A stretch of 41,032 bases of DNA, taken from assembly GCA_951801955.1 (NCBI GenBank), contig CATOOV010000025.1, positions 1 to 41,032 on the forward strand, written 5' to 3'. Below, piece by piece: positions 15,924-25,545 of the stretch (the first letter of the stretch is position 1; each line of letters starts with the position of its first letter). Origin of the DNA: an uncultured Lachnospiraceae bacterium. GTDB lineage: Bacteria > Bacillota > Clostridia > Lachnospirales > Lachnospiraceae. The notes below the pieces were generated by a model, which was given only the letters and a program-made list of their open reading frames with translations, did no database searches and was not told the DNA's origin. The position numbers and the translations under genes are program-made.

Positions 15924-17909
15924 CTAAAATCGAAACGTTTTCACCTGACGCTCCAATTCCTCTGATGTTGCCGCCAGCGCTTCTGCATCATTTGCCACTT
16001 CCTCACTGTTATGCAGGATATGGTTTGACTGAGTGACCATATCCTCGGATGTCTGCAGGATTTCATCCGTACTCGCTGCCTGCTCCTCAGAAATTGCCGC
16101 CGCATTGGTTGCCACGGCGTCTACTTTTTCCACCTTCTCAATCATATCCTCAATCAAGGAACTGGTTTCTTCAATATTTTCATAAATCTTGTTGAAGGTA
16201 AGCACGGCATTCCCAATCAATGTTCCACTTTCATTGATATTTTCCGCACTGTCTCTGGACTGCTTCACTGCATCTGCCACAAGCGCCTGTACCTCATGAA
16301 TCAACTGTTCAATATTAGAGACGGATTCTGTGCTGGTACTTGCCAGCTTCCCGATCTCACCTGCAACTACAGCAAACCCTTTTCCAACCTCGCCAGCCCT
16401 TGCCGCTTCAATGGAAGCATTTAAAGACAACAGATTTGTCTCGTCCGCAATATTTCCAATCAGAGATACGATCGCTGTAATCTCTTCCGATGCGGTTCCC
16501 ACCTTGTTTATTGCTTCCTCTAAGCGGGTAATGGAAGTACTGATCATCTCCATGGCGGTTCCCACTTTCTGCATATCCTCTTTTCCCTTCTGGGATACAG
16601 ACACAGTCTCATTCATCTTTTCTTCCACCCGGACGCTGTCTTCCTTGGTATCAGCGACAACCATCGCCAACGTAGTCGCGCTTTCTGCGATCTCATTTAC
16701 CGACACAGAGAGCTGGTCCACCGTAAGATTCATTTCTTTCATGGAATCTGACTGCACAATGGAAGCGTCATACATTTCTCTGGAAATTTTGCTGCTCCCA
16801 TCTGCCTGGTTTCCAAGTTTCTCTGAAATCTGATAAATATCCTGAATCATAGACCGCATGGATTCCACAAATTTCTGGACGCTGCGCCCCATTGCTGCGA
16901 TCTCATCTCTTCCTTTTGCCTTTACTTCAACGGTAAAATCTCCTTCTGCCATTTTCGTAATATCCGCTGTAAGAACCTTGATCGGACGGATAATCATATG
17001 TACCATGCGCTCAATCAAAAGTACAATGCACAGCATTGCAATACATCCAATTACAATCATAATCAGCCGCAGTTTATTTAAATTGGCATAAATGGTAGCG
17101 GTTGGCACATCAGATACCATCACCCACTCCGTACCGCCAATCTCCTGAAATGCAACCAGGTACCCTGCCATTTCCTTCATGACATAATCATTTTCTTCCA
17201 CAGACTTTGCAATCCCTGCAAACAGCGGATTGTTGTCCTCTTTCGACAATTGTGTGGAAATCCGTTCACTGTCCCTTCCTGATAAAATGGTTCCATCTAC
17301 AGTATCAATTAGAAATGCCTCTGCGTCTTCCATTTCCACCATGGAATTTACAATCAAACTCACATGCTCTAAAGACACATCGGCAGAAATTACCCGTATC
17401 TTATCTTCCCCATCATCAAGAATGCCAGAGGCGCTGATAATGCTTTCTCCTGCTTCATTGGTATAGGCAGAGCCAAAAGCCATATTTACCCTAGACAACC
17501 CCTGCGTATACCAGACAGATTCCAACATCCCTTTTTCACTTTTTTTCGATCCCTTGGGCGCCACCAGCGTTCCATCTTCAGACGCCACATAAATTCCCTC
17601 TGGATAATCCATATTGTAGCCAAAATATGGATTCAACAATTCCTTCAGCTTTTTGTCATTGGGCTTTGTGGCTTCAATATTCTTTTTTACCATCTCAAAA
17701 GATTTCAGAGCCTCTTGAAGCCATCCTTCCATCTCCGCTACCTGGTTACCGATCGATGCATCCAGCAAGTTCATTGCAGATTCTTTCATCATATCTTTGG
17801 AAACCAGATACGATACTAAAATCAGGACAAATACCACCACGGCAGCCACTGGTATAATCGTTCCCAACAGCTTAGCCTTAATTGAAACTTTTTTCTTGTA
17901 CTTTTCCAT
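15924..17909 (-). CDS. Methyl-accepting chemotaxis protein (dCache type)
   Basis: A 661-residue transmembrane chemoreceptor. TM1 is about 13-33 and the extracellular dCache-like sensor about 40-275. TM2 is about 280-300, HAMP about 300-353, and the long cytoplasmic coiled coil follows. The signalling tip reads [20 protein letters not shown] and [12 protein letters not shown], the site that binds CheA and CheW. AGGAGG lies 7 nt before the ATG. It is followed by the binding lipoprotein, and the pair forms a likely two-gene sensory operon. No che genes are in the window. Confidence 0.93.
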   Translation of the reverse strand: MEKYKKKVSIKAKLLGTIIPVAAVVVFVLILVSYLVSKDMMKESAMNLLDASIGNQVAEMEGWLQEALKSFEMVKKNIEATKPNDKKLKELLNPYFGYNMDYPEGIYVASEDGTLVAPKGSKKSEKGMLESVWYTQGLSRVNMAFGSAYTNEAGESIISASGILDDGEDKIRVISADVSLEHVSLIVNSMVEMEDAEAFLIDTVDGTILSGRDSERISTQLSKEDNNPLFAGIAKSVEENDYVMKEMAGYLVAFQEIGGTEWVMVSDVPTATIYANLNKLRLIMIVIGCIAMLCIVLLIERMVHMIIRPIKVLTADITKMAEGDFTVEVKAKGRDEIAAMGRSVQKFVESMRSMIQDIYQISEKLGNQADGSSKISREMYDASIVQSDSMKEMNLTVDQLSVSVNEIAESATTLAMVVADTKEDSVRVEEKMNETVSVSQKGKEDMQKVGTAMEMISTSITRLEEAINKVGTASEEITAIVSLIGNIADETNLLSLNASIEAARAGEVGKGFAVVAGEIGKLASTSTESVSNIEQLIHEVQALVADAVKQSRDSAENINESGTLIGNAVLTFNKIYENIEETSSLIEDMIEKVEKVDAVATNAAAISEEQAASTDEILQTSEDMVTQSNHILHNSEEVANDAEALAATSEELERQVKTFRF

Positions 17910-18015
17910 TGCTCATCCTCCTCATAGATACGAAACCTTCTGAAACGATCTTTTAGCGATTCTTCACGATGCTTACTCGAAAAACATTCCACTCTATAGT
18001 AAATTTTTCATAAAC

Positions 18016-18021
18016 ATTATA
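18016..18021 (-). promoter_or_regulatory. Extended -10 promoter element of chemoreceptor operon
   Basis: TGTTATAAT (extended -10) reads on the minus strand about 107 nt before the receptor ATG. The -35 region is weak (TGCAAA with a 16-bp spacer). Confidence 0.5.
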
Positions 18022-18053
18022 ACATATTCATCCGTCTTTTGCATAAAATTTAC

Positions 18054-18124
18054 AAAAAAAGAGAAAGATATGGCTCAGAAAGTATTCGCATCCATTTGCG
18101 ACCTTACTAAGCCGTATCTTTCCC
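18054..18124 (-). terminator. Intrinsic terminator of pgcA
   Basis: GAAAGATATGGCT pairs with AGCCGTATCTTTC around an inner CGCA/TGCG hairpin. A T-run follows on the minus strand (18053-18060). Confidence 0.85.
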
Positions 18125-18166
18125 TTTTATCGATTTACAAATTTTCTAATCATTCCCGCTTGATCA

Positions 18167-19900
18167 TTACAGCATTTCATTGATCATGGCAAGAACTTCT
18201 TTTCCAAGTTTTTGTGATTTCTCATCTGCATCCGCAAGAGATGTCCCTTTTACACCATAGTAGAACTTCACCTTGGGTTCTGTTCCAGAAGGCCTTACGC
18301 ATACCCATGCATCATCTGTCAAATCATAATAGAGCACATTAGAACTGGGCAGTCCGGTAGGTGTTACCGCCCCAGTTTCCATATTTTTGATGGTATCTGT
18401 CTTGTAATCCCTTGCAGAAACCACTTTGTAACCGCCAATCTCGGCAGGTGTATTTTCCCTGAGGGTATTCATAATCGCCTGGATCTTCTCCAAGCCTTCA
18501 ATTCCCTTCAAAGTGATGGATTTTACATCATCTTTATAATAACCATAACGGTCATACATTGCGATCATAGCATCCCACAATGTCATATTCTTTGTCTTGT
18601 AATATGCGGCTGCTTCGCACAGCGCCATAGATGCCACTACCGCATCCTTATCTCTGGCATATGTCCCAGTCAGACAGCCATAACTCTCCTCCATGCCAAA
18701 GAGATAGGTTCCTTTGCCCGTGGTCTCAAACTCAAGAATTTTCTGTCCAATAAACTTAAATCCTGTCAGTACTTCCACCAAGGCAATTCCATAATATTTT
18801 GCAATGGCATCTGCCATATTGGTCGAGACAATGGATTTAATAAATGCTCCGTCTGCTGGAAGCCCTTCCTTTTCCTTTCTCTGGCTGATTACATAATCAC
18901 CAATCAGGCAGCCTGACATATTTCCAGTCAAGCTGTGATACTCGCCTGTCTGCGCATCCTTTACATATACGCCAAGGCGGTCTGCATCAGGATCTGTAGC
19001 AAGAATCAGGTCTGCATCCACTTCCTTTCCCAGTTTTAATCCCAACTGGAATGCTTCTTCTGCCTCTGGATTGGGATAGCTTACTGTGGGGAACTCGCCG
19101 TCCGGCAGTTCCTGTTCTGGTACCACATAAACATTTTCAAAACCAAGCTCCTTAAGCACACGCCGCACTGGAATATTGCCTGTTCCATGAAGAGGGGAAT
19201 ACACGATTTTCAAAGCCTTTGCCACTGCGTCGATGCAGTCCTGACGAAGCACAAGGCTCTTTAATTCCTCAATATAAGGATCATCAATATCTTTGCCAAT
19301 CGTCACATAAAGCCCAGCAGATTTTGCCCCTTCTTTGGACATGGTCTTTACGGTTGCATAATCCGTTACTTTCTTAACCTCATCCATAATTCCCTTGTCA
19401 TGAGGAGGAGTAATCTGTGCGCCATCTTCCCAGTACACTTTATATCCGTTATACTCTGGCGGATTATGGCTTGCTGTAATATTGATTCCTGCGATACACC
19501 CCAGCCTGCGCACAGCATAGGACAATTCCGGCGTAGGTCTTAAGGATTCAAATACATAAGCCTTAATTCCATTTGCAGCAAGGCACAGCGCCGCTTCATC
19601 GGCAAATTCCGGGGACATTCTTCTGGAATCATAAGCAATTGCCACACCCTTTGCCTGTCCATTGACAGTGGCAATATAATTTGCCAGCCCCTGTGTCGCC
19701 TTACGTACCGTATAAATATTCATACGGTTAGTTCCTGCTCCAATCACGCCTCGAAGACCTGCCGTACCAAATTCCAGATCCATATAAAAGCGTTCCTCAA
19801 TCTCTTTTTCATCATTTGCAATGCCCAAAAGCTCTGCCTTCGTTGCCTCATCAAAATAAGGGTTATTTAACCATTCATTATAAAGTTCCTTGAAATCCAT
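18167..19900 (-). CDS. pgcA: Phosphoglucomutase (alpha-D-phosphohexomutase family)
   Basis: A 577-residue enzyme that interconverts glucose-1-phosphate and glucose-6-phosphate, linking glycogen or maltodextrin use and cell-envelope sugar synthesis to glycolysis. The phosphoserine loop TASHNP has Ser144, the metal-binding loop is DPDADR, the sugar-binding loop is GMEESYG and the phosphate loop is RPSGTEPK. I start at ATG 19900 (MDFKELYNEW), with AGGAGG 6 nt upstream. The frame remains open to 19957 without a ribosome-binding site. A repeat element (A8) ends only about 30 nt before the Shine-Dalgarno. The family also includes phosphomannomutases, but the ELYNEW N-terminus and length favour PgcA. 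Confidence 0.93.
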   Translation of the reverse strand: MDFKELYNEWLNNPYFDEATKAELLGIANDEKEIEERFYMDLEFGTAGLRGVIGAGTNRMNIYTVRKATQGLANYIATVNGQAKGVAIAYDSRRMSPEFADEAALCLAANGIKAYVFESLRPTPELSYAVRRLGCIAGINITASHNPPEYNGYKVYWEDGAQITPPHDKGIMDEVKKVTDYATVKTMSKEGAKSAGLYVTIGKDIDDPYIEELKSLVLRQDCIDAVAKALKIVYSPLHGTGNIPVRRVLKELGFENVYVVPEQELPDGEFPTVSYPNPEAEEAFQLGLKLGKEVDADLILATDPDADRLGVYVKDAQTGEYHSLTGNMSGCLIGDYVISQRKEKEGLPADGAFIKSIVSTNMADAIAKYYGIALVEVLTGFKFIGQKILEFETTGKGTYLFGMEESYGCLTGTYARDKDAVVASMALCEAAAYYKTKNMTLWDAMIAMYDRYGYYKDDVKSITLKGIEGLEKIQAIMNTLRENTPAEIGGYKVVSARDYKTDTIKNMETGAVTPTGLPSSNVLYYDLTDDAWVCVRPSGTEPKVKFYYGVKGTSLADADEKSQKLGKEVLAMINEML

Positions 19901-19932
19901 ATTCTTCCTCCTCGCTTTGTGTTCCGCAATTT

Positions 19933-20115
19933 TCATCTCATCGGAGGAGACTCCCACTTCTATACCTTATGATACACCGAATTGCCCTATGGGATGCACT
20001 TTGGGTACAAGTGGTGAGTAAAACAAATTTATCTCAGTGGGAGGTGGCCTCCGATTGAGATAAAAGCCTCCGGCGGATTGCAGGGGTGCGGATTTGTTTC
20101 GTCAGCAGAGCTAAC
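19933..20115 (-). repeat. Mosaic intergenic repeat, copy A8, in pgcA leader
   Basis: It shares with copy A7 (25157-25424) the string CTCATCGGA, CTCCCACTTCTA, CAAGTGG, TAAAACAAATTTA, CTCAGTGGGAG and GCCTCCGGCGG, in that order. CTCCCAC can pair at long range with GTGGGAG. CCACTT can instead pair locally with AAGTGG, so two exclusive folds exist. The hairpin loop is interrupted by a 43-bp insert. The rest of 20116-20325 holds only a GAACGCC/GGCGTTC hairpin near 20128-20155 and no gene. Confidence 0.75.
19963..20005. mobile_element. 43-bp insert flanked by TA inside repeat copy A8
   Basis: Copy A7 reads CCACTTCTACAAGTGG without a break. In copy A8 the same string is split as CCACTTCTA, then 43 bp, then TACAAGTGG, leaving a TA on both sides. 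The insert begins TACCTTA and its other end, read in reverse with the flanking TA, begins TACCCAAA, giving weak inverted ends. It may be a micro-insertion with TA duplication, or the ancestral state lost in A7. Confidence 0.5.
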
Positions 20116-20325
20116 CCACACCCCGCAACAAGAACGCTGATGGCGTTCTTGAATACTTATCGTGGATAAGCCCTTCCCTATTATCATACTTCAAAGAAAG
20201 ATTTTTCTCAACCATTTTTTCTGATAATTTCCAGGATTTTCATGTACTGTATCACTTTTTGCAGCTTGTTCCCACAAAATCATCTTTCTCCCAGGCAAAA
20301 CTGCCCACTGCGAATCAGCTTTACA

Positions 20326-22044
20326 CTAATCATTCCCATCAATCCGCCCACTGCCTGTCCCATTATTGTCATCATCACCATTGTTGGTAGTTCCGTTAGT
20401 ATTATCGTTTCCGTTGTTGGTATTCCCGTTATTGCTGCTGTTCCCGTTGTTATTGTTCCCGTTGTTATTGCTGCTGTTCCCGTTATTATTGTTCCCGTTG
20501 TTATTGTCGTTTCCGTTGTTGCTGCTGTTCCCGTTATTATTGTTCCCGTTATTATTATCGTTTCTGTTGTTGTTTATATTCCCGTTGTTGTTGCTATTTC
20601 CATTATTGTTATTATTTCCGTTGTTGCTGCTATTCCCGTTATTATTGTTCCCGTTGTTATTGCTGCTGTTCCCGTTATTATTGTTCCCGTTGTTATTGCT
20701 GCTGTTCCCATTATTATTGTTGTTTCCGTTATTATTATTTCTGTTGTTGTTTATATTCCCGTTGTTGCTGCTATTTCCATTATTGTTATTATTTCCGTTG
20801 TTGTTGCTATTCCCATTATTATTGTTGTTGGTATTGTTGTTATTGGTATTTGTTCTGTTATTGTTACTATTGCTGTTGGTATTCGTCCTGTTATTATTGA
20901 CTTGGTTTTGATTCCCATTGGTATTCCCATTTGTTTGGCTGCTGCTTTGTTGGGAACTTCCAGATGTGGAAACTTCTTCCTCCTCCTTTTGCTCTTGGCT
21001 GCTCATTTCAACCTTAATCTCTGCTGTGGCGGAATTTACAACCAGGGTTTTCTTCCATTCCTGATATCCTTCTGCAGTTGCTGTCAAACGATGGACGCCA
21101 TAACGCACCTGCACTGGCTGTGCCGCGCTGATTAACTCTCCGTCCAAATATAAAACTGCTGTTTCTGGTGTCAGCTTAAATTGTATCTGGCAAAATTGGG
21201 GACCTTCTCCCTTTAGTTCATCTAAATTTATTTTCGTCTCACGGTTGGCTTCTACTTTAATTTCTTTGCTTCCGCCATATCCATCATTTGCTACAGAAAG
21301 AAGATAACTCCCCTCTGCCACCTCAATCCTCATTTCCGGCGTAATTTTTTTTGACAAAATATTGCCAATGGTAATATTTCCTCCCTGAAAAAGTTCTGTA
21401 TTTTCCAACACCACCGTTCCATGTCCATTGGTGACTTGAATGGTATAAATCTGCTGCCCAATCCCTTTTATACTTACCATATCCTGGTCGCTAAGTTCAG
21501 ACAAAGAAATCTTGCTTTTTCCATGATACACCAAAAGATCTTCATCAAAAGAATAACGAATACCACCGACTGTAAAGGATTTCTTCTTTTTATCCAAATC
21601 AAAATTCTGCAGGTCCTGATAAGAAAAAGCATCTTTGGAAACCTGTACTTCTGTAAGGTTTTTCCCTCTCCTTTCAATCGTGACAAGTTCTCCTTCAAAA
21701 ATCTGGTCGATCGTCAGGTTATCCCCATATTTGTCCCTGATATATGTTCCGCCAGTGTAATTGTAAGGCTTTTCTTTGGTATTCTCACAATCCCTGAGCG
21801 TCAATATCTTATGTTCTGTGTCAATGCCAGTAATCACATAGAGCTTCTCTGGCTTTTGGCTCTCTTCTTTTTCCTCCTCCTTTTTTTCGTCGTCCTCTTC
21901 TTTCTTATTTTTGTCCTCTTTTGACTCTCTCTTTACATATACCTCGCTTCCGTCTGTAATCCTTCCTTTCTGTTCCCCGCATCCTGGCACAAAAACCATA
22001 ACGGTCAGCATCAGGACTAAAACGTATAATTTTTTCTTTCGCAA
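20326..22044 (-). CDS. PEGA-domain lipoprotein with long Asn/Gly tail
   Basis: A 572-residue exported lipoprotein. The signal peptide ends in the lipobox VPGC (Cys22). An acidic and basic Lys/Glu linker (about 38-66) follows, then a beta-rich domain (about 67-215). Two PEGA-like beta-sandwich domains (about 220-277 and 285-347) come next. Residues 361-572 are almost only Asn, Gly, Ser and Thr. The start is TTG 22044 with AGGAGG 7 nt upstream. PEGA domains often bind or span cell-wall material, but the function of this protein is unknown. It stands alone, 162 bp from the upstream CotS-like gene. Confidence 0.85.
   Translation of the reverse strand: MRKKKLYVLVLMLTVMVFVPGCGEQKGRITDGSEVYVKRESKEDKNKKEEDDEKKEEEKEESQKPEKLYVITGIDTEHKILTLRDCENTKEKPYNYTGGTYIRDKYGDNLTIDQIFEGELVTIERRGKNLTEVQVSKDAFSYQDLQNFDLDKKKKSFTVGGIRYSFDEDLLVYHGKSKISLSELSDQDMVSIKGIGQQIYTIQVTNGHGTVVLENTELFQGGNITIGNILSKKITPEMRIEVAEGSYLLSVANDGYGGSKEIKVEANRETKINLDELKGEGPQFCQIQFKLTPETAVLYLDGELISAAQPVQVRYGVHRLTATAEGYQEWKKTLVVNSATAEIKVEMSSQEQKEEEEVSTSGSSQQSSSQTNGNTNGNQNQVNNNRTNTNSNSNNNRTNTNNNNTNNNNNGNSNNNGNNNNNGNSSNNGNINNNRNNNNGNNNNNGNSSNNNGNNNNGNSSNNNGNNNNGNSSNNGNNNNNGNSNNNGNINNNRNDNNNGNNNNGNSSNNGNDNNNGNNNNGNSSNNNGNNNNGNSSNNGNTNNGNDNTNGTTNNGDDDNNGTGSGRIDGND
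20350..20964 (-). repeat. Minisatellite coding an Asn/Gly/Ser-rich tail
   Basis: About 600 bp of degenerate short repeats encode units such as NNNNGNSSNNNG and NNNNGNSSNNG. The opposite strand is rich in TTATT and CCGTT triplets, which creates long but meaningless open frames there. Copy number probably varies between strains. Confidence 0.85.
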
Positions 22045-22206
22045 TTTGATTCCTCCTAGAATGTATTCTAATCTTCGATGCCCAAATCCCCCATCATGCC
22101 CTTCCCAACAGAAGAAAGACCATGCATATCCATACCCCTTCCCCTTTCAAAACCCGCTTTTGCAAATCTTGGGGCGGATTCAAGCCAGCTTCCAGAGACA
22201 TAACGC

Positions 22207-23193
22207 TTATCTGATCAGATGAAGAAAATTCTCACGTTCCTCATTCTGCATAATAAGCTTTTCCAGTTTTTCAAGGTTTCTTCCACAGACCCATGCCTTA
22301 CTGGTATTATAATAGTAATTTGCAATTTTCCAGAATTTTTCAGGGTATGCAAGACGGATATAGAGCTGCTCCATCTCCTGATGGCTTAGCTTTCTGACCA
22401 TATTATAAGCCTTCAGCATATCCATGCCAAGCCCCATATTCCAGTTATGTTTTTCCAGGATCTTGCGCATAAAATTGCCCAAATCCGCTACCTGGACATC
22501 ATAGGAAGCTTTTTCAAAATTTAAAACCGTAATTCCCTGTCTTAGAAAAACCACATTATGCTGATTGTAATCTCCATGGCAGATGCCATAAATCCCATGG
22601 TCCCCGTCCAGACCCTCATATCCTTGAAGTTCTTTTTGTAATGCCACAACACTCTGCGCTTCCATATAGAACAGGTCAAAGCTGCGCAAAAATTCCATTT
22701 CAAAGTCATTTTTCTTTCTTCTATTCGAAATAAAATTTCGAACTTTTTTCAATTCTTTGGTATGGCGGTCATTCTGCAAAAACAGGCTGTCTTCCTGTAT
22801 TTGCAGATAATCTGGAATTTCATCTGGAAATGTTCTAAGAATATTATGTATATCTGCAAGCTGGCGAATCGCCCGCAGAATATCCTCCCGGCTCTTTGTA
22901 TCACATTCCCTGCCTTCGTACCAATTGCGTACCATATAGGCAGTTCCATCAATATCTCTGGCAAGGGTTTTTTCTTCCTTTGTCCGCACAATGCAGTCTA
23001 TCTGTTCTTGTCCATGCTCTGCTAAAAAATGAAGCAAACGGTACAGAAAATCTGCCCTGCCCTCTGAACCTTTATATTCCTTTAAAATTTTCAAGCCGTC
23101 ACTGGTATCACAAATCAGTGCTCCTCTGCCTTTGGTTGTCTGTTTTACCTCAAACGGATACTGTTCCAGAATCAGATTTTCTCGATTATACAC
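22207..23193 (-). CDS. CotS-like spore coat kinase-fold protein
   Basis: A 328-residue member of the CotS/CotI/YutH spore coat family, which has an aminoglycoside-phosphotransferase-like fold. Recognisable segments are the N-terminal NRENLILEQYPF and GRGALICDTSDGLKILKEY, the loop HGDYNQHN (kinase catalytic-loop equivalent, printed CHGDYNQHNV) and the following EKASYDVQVADLGNF. Bacillus homologues sit in the spore coat; some phosphorylate coat proteins. I start at GTG 23193, which has GGAGGGG about 5 nt upstream. The frame is open to ATG 23247 but without a ribosome-binding site. It lies 72 nt after cca. Confidence 0.85.
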   Translation of the reverse strand: MYNRENLILEQYPFEVKQTTKGRGALICDTSDGLKILKEYKGSEGRADFLYRLLHFLAEHGQEQIDCIVRTKEEKTLARDIDGTAYMVRNWYEGRECDTKSREDILRAIRQLADIHNILRTFPDEIPDYLQIQEDSLFLQNDRHTKELKKVRNFISNRRKKNDFEMEFLRSFDLFYMEAQSVVALQKELQGYEGLDGDHGIYGICHGDYNQHNVVFLRQGITVLNFEKASYDVQVADLGNFMRKILEKHNWNMGLGMDMLKAYNMVRKLSHQEMEQLYIRLAYPEKFWKIANYYYNTSKAWVCGRNLEKLEKLIMQNEERENFLHLIR

Positions 23194-23265
23194 ATAAACC
23201 CCTCCACCATGATAATCACAAGTCCATTTCTTGTGTCTTTCTATCATATGTGAAGAGGTCCCATT

Positions 23266-24603
23266 CTATTCTGAATTTTGTGTTGTTTTTACCAAATTTA
23301 ATAATATTTCTGGCTTATTATGTTCTGGATGCTCTAACACATGCATCAATAGATAATTCAAAGCTTCGCCCAGCTCTTTGCCTGGTTTCATGCCAATACC
23401 AATCAGATCCTTCCCTGTCACAGCAAGATCCTTTAACGTCAGACACTGCCGTTTATCCATAATTTCACAATACATTCTCTCATAAGCATCTATAAATGCA
23501 AGCTTTTCTGCACGTTTAAAATTGCTCTTTGCCAGAGTGTCTGCACGTTTTACCTCAAACAACGCCGGATATTGTTCCAATCCCACCCGATGAATTGCCC
23601 TGCGGATGGAAGCTTCCCGCAAAGTCGGCCTGTCATCATGCCAAACGATCAGCGCCCCCACCCGGTCAATGGTGTAATTATCAAATTTCAGCCGGCGTAA
23701 AATATCCCTTGCCATCTTTGCACCTTCACTGGGATGCCCATAGAAATGATAAATTCCTTCCTCGTCCGTACATCGGCATACCGGTTTTGCCACATCATGT
23801 AATAACATTGTAAGCCGCAGGATCTTATCATTTCGAATGTTCTGCATTGCCACAATTGCATGTTCCCCTACATTGTAACAGTGGAAGGGATTATTCTGAG
23901 GAGTTTTCATCATCTGGTCAAACTCTGGCAAAAATACACTGGTCATACCAGTCTCATAAACTGTGCGCAGTTCTTCGGGATGGTCAGATACCAGAAGTTT
24001 CACCAGTTCCACCTGAATCCGTTCTGCACTAATCTGTGCAAGGTTTGAAGCAAGCCCTGGAATTGCGGCTTTGGTATGTTCCTCAATGGAAAACCCAAGC
24101 TGTGCAGCAAAACGCACTGCGCGCATCATGCGCAGGGCGTCTTCCGTAAAACGGTCCACAGGGTTCCCCACACAACGGATTATTTTATTCTCAATATCCA
24201 AAACCCCGCCAAAAGCATCAATCAGCCCTTCCTGTTCATTGTATGCCATAGCATTGATGGTAAAATCCCTGCGTTTTAAATCTTCCATCAACTCAGAGGT
24301 AAAGACAACCTCTTTGGGATGCCTCTTATCCTCATATTCTCCATCAATGCGATAGGTTGTTGTCTCAAAGCCTTCTCCATCCACTAAGACGGTAACTGTT
24401 CCGTGTAAAATTCCAGTATCAACCGTTTTGGGAAAAAGCGTTTTCACCTGTCCAGGAGACGCCGATGTGGTAATATCCCAGTCTCCTGGAATTCGTCCCA
24501 AAATGGAATCCCGCACACAGCCCCCCACTGCATAAGCCTCAAAGCCAGCACGCATCAAAGTATCTATAATAAATGTTACTTTTTCAGGTAACTGTATTTT
24601 CAT
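23266..24603 (-). CDS. cca: CCA tRNA nucleotidyltransferase
   Basis: A 445-residue class II enzyme that builds or repairs the CCA end of tRNAs. The N-terminal signature VGGCVRDSILGR, GDWDITTSASP with its metal-binding acidic pair, and the motif RRDFTINAMAYN are present. The EDALRMMRAVRFAAQLGF motif follows. The second half has an HD domain (LLHDVAKP), as in many Firmicute Cca proteins. I use ATG 24603 (MKIQLPEK); an upstream GTG at 24612 would add three residues. AGGTG about 7 nt upstream is a modest ribosome-binding site. yqeY lies upstream. Confidence 0.95.
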   Translation of the reverse strand: MKIQLPEKVTFIIDTLMRAGFEAYAVGGCVRDSILGRIPGDWDITTSASPGQVKTLFPKTVDTGILHGTVTVLVDGEGFETTTYRIDGEYEDKRHPKEVVFTSELMEDLKRRDFTINAMAYNEQEGLIDAFGGVLDIENKIIRCVGNPVDRFTEDALRMMRAVRFAAQLGFSIEEHTKAAIPGLASNLAQISAERIQVELVKLLVSDHPEELRTVYETGMTSVFLPEFDQMMKTPQNNPFHCYNVGEHAIVAMQNIRNDKILRLTMLLHDVAKPVCRCTDEEGIYHFYGHPSEGAKMARDILRRLKFDNYTIDRVGALIVWHDDRPTLREASIRRAIHRVGLEQYPALFEVKRADTLAKSNFKRAEKLAFIDAYERMYCEIMDKRQCLTLKDLAVTGKDLIGIGMKPGKELGEALNYLLMHVLEHPEHNKPEILLNLVKTTQNSE

Positions 24604-24651
24604 TCTACACACCTACTCGCTCTATATTATCTGTAGTTCCAAAATGGGGCA

Positions 24652-25089
24652 TTATTTACACAATTGCGCAACTACCTGATTAATTACTTTGCCATCTGCT
24701 TTGCCTTTTAATTCTGCCATAACTGCTTTCATAATTTGTCCTTTATTTTTTGTTGCGACAACTTCTGCAAACTTTTCAGTGATATATGCCTTGACTTCTT
24801 CCTCAGACATCATTGCTGGAGCATACTCTTTGATCACATCATGTCTCAGCTGATATTCTTCCAACAGATCCGTACGTTCTGCCGGGCAGGTATCCAACTG
24901 TTCTTTCGCTGTCTTCAATTCCTTTAAAATCACCCGGTCAACAAGGGATTGTGGAATATCTTCCCGGCACCCCTCGTCTATCGCCGCCTTCTTTACCGCT
25001 GATACCAACGCAGATATCGCATCTTTTCTTCCTTTATTTTTTGCTTTCATAGCAGCGACCATATCGCTCTGTAAGGTTTTTATATCCAT
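24652..25089 (-). CDS. yqeY: GatB/YqeY domain protein
   Basis: A 145-residue YqeY-type protein whose C-terminal half resembles the tRNA-binding tail of GatB. Conserved segments are DMVAAMKAKNKGRKDAISAL near the start and MKAVMAELKGKADGKVINQ at the end. The exact role is not known in the family. GGAGG lies about 10 nt before the ATG. It is probably transcribed with cca, 48 nt downstream. The 25090-25545 gap before it holds repeat copy A7. Confidence 0.93.
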   Translation of the reverse strand: MDIKTLQSDMVAAMKAKNKGRKDAISALVSAVKKAAIDEGCREDIPQSLVDRVILKELKTAKEQLDTCPAERTDLLEEYQLRHDVIKEYAPAMMSEEEVKAYITEKFAEVVATKNKGQIMKAVMAELKGKADGKVINQVVAQLCK

Positions 25090-25156
25090 GTCAAAACTCC
25101 TCCTGTTTTTTATTTTAGTTCTATCTTATATTATCGGCAATCTGAGCATATTTTTT

Positions 25157-25424
25157 ATCTCATCGGAAAATGCTCCCACTTCTACAAGTGGATTCGTGTG
25201 GTAAATAAAACAAATTTACCTCAGTGGGAGCCCAATCAATTCCCGATTCAGAAAAAAGCCTCCGGCGGGCGGTGGATGTCCAGTGGACATCCCGTTAGCA
25301 CCGACCGTAACGGAGTGAAGAAGCAGAGGTGCGGATTTATTTTTTCTTCTATAGGAAGACGCTTTCACGCTTTCGCGTGACAAGCCCTTTACTATAGAAA
25401 GAAAAAGTCCGCCATAGGCGAACT
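25157..25424 (-). repeat. Mosaic intergenic repeat, copy A7
   Basis: This copy joins modules found apart elsewhere. It has the CTCCCACTT...GTGGGAG part (as in A8), the palindromic GGATGTCCAGTGGACATCC and ACCGACCG part (as in A6), and the hairpin CTTCTATAGGAAGAC (as in A5 and A6) with far arm CTATAGAAAGAAAAA. It fills most of the space after the NlpC/P60 gene and probably terminates it. No gene is seen in 25090-25545. Confidence 0.8.
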
Positions 25425-25545
25425 GTAAAACATCTTAACGTATGAACCTTAACGGTTATGCATCTGCTGCATTCTGCCGGAGGCATTTGTCCTGGAAGAA
25501 GCTTCCACTCCTTCCAAGATAATTTAAGGCTGATGTCCAGCACTC

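Noticed and set aside
20242-21135. Long plus-strand open frames opposite the Asn/Gly tail
   Set aside because: They are monotonous Ile/Val/Pro or Leu/Phe/Pro strings produced by the antisense of Asn and Gly codons, without start signals.
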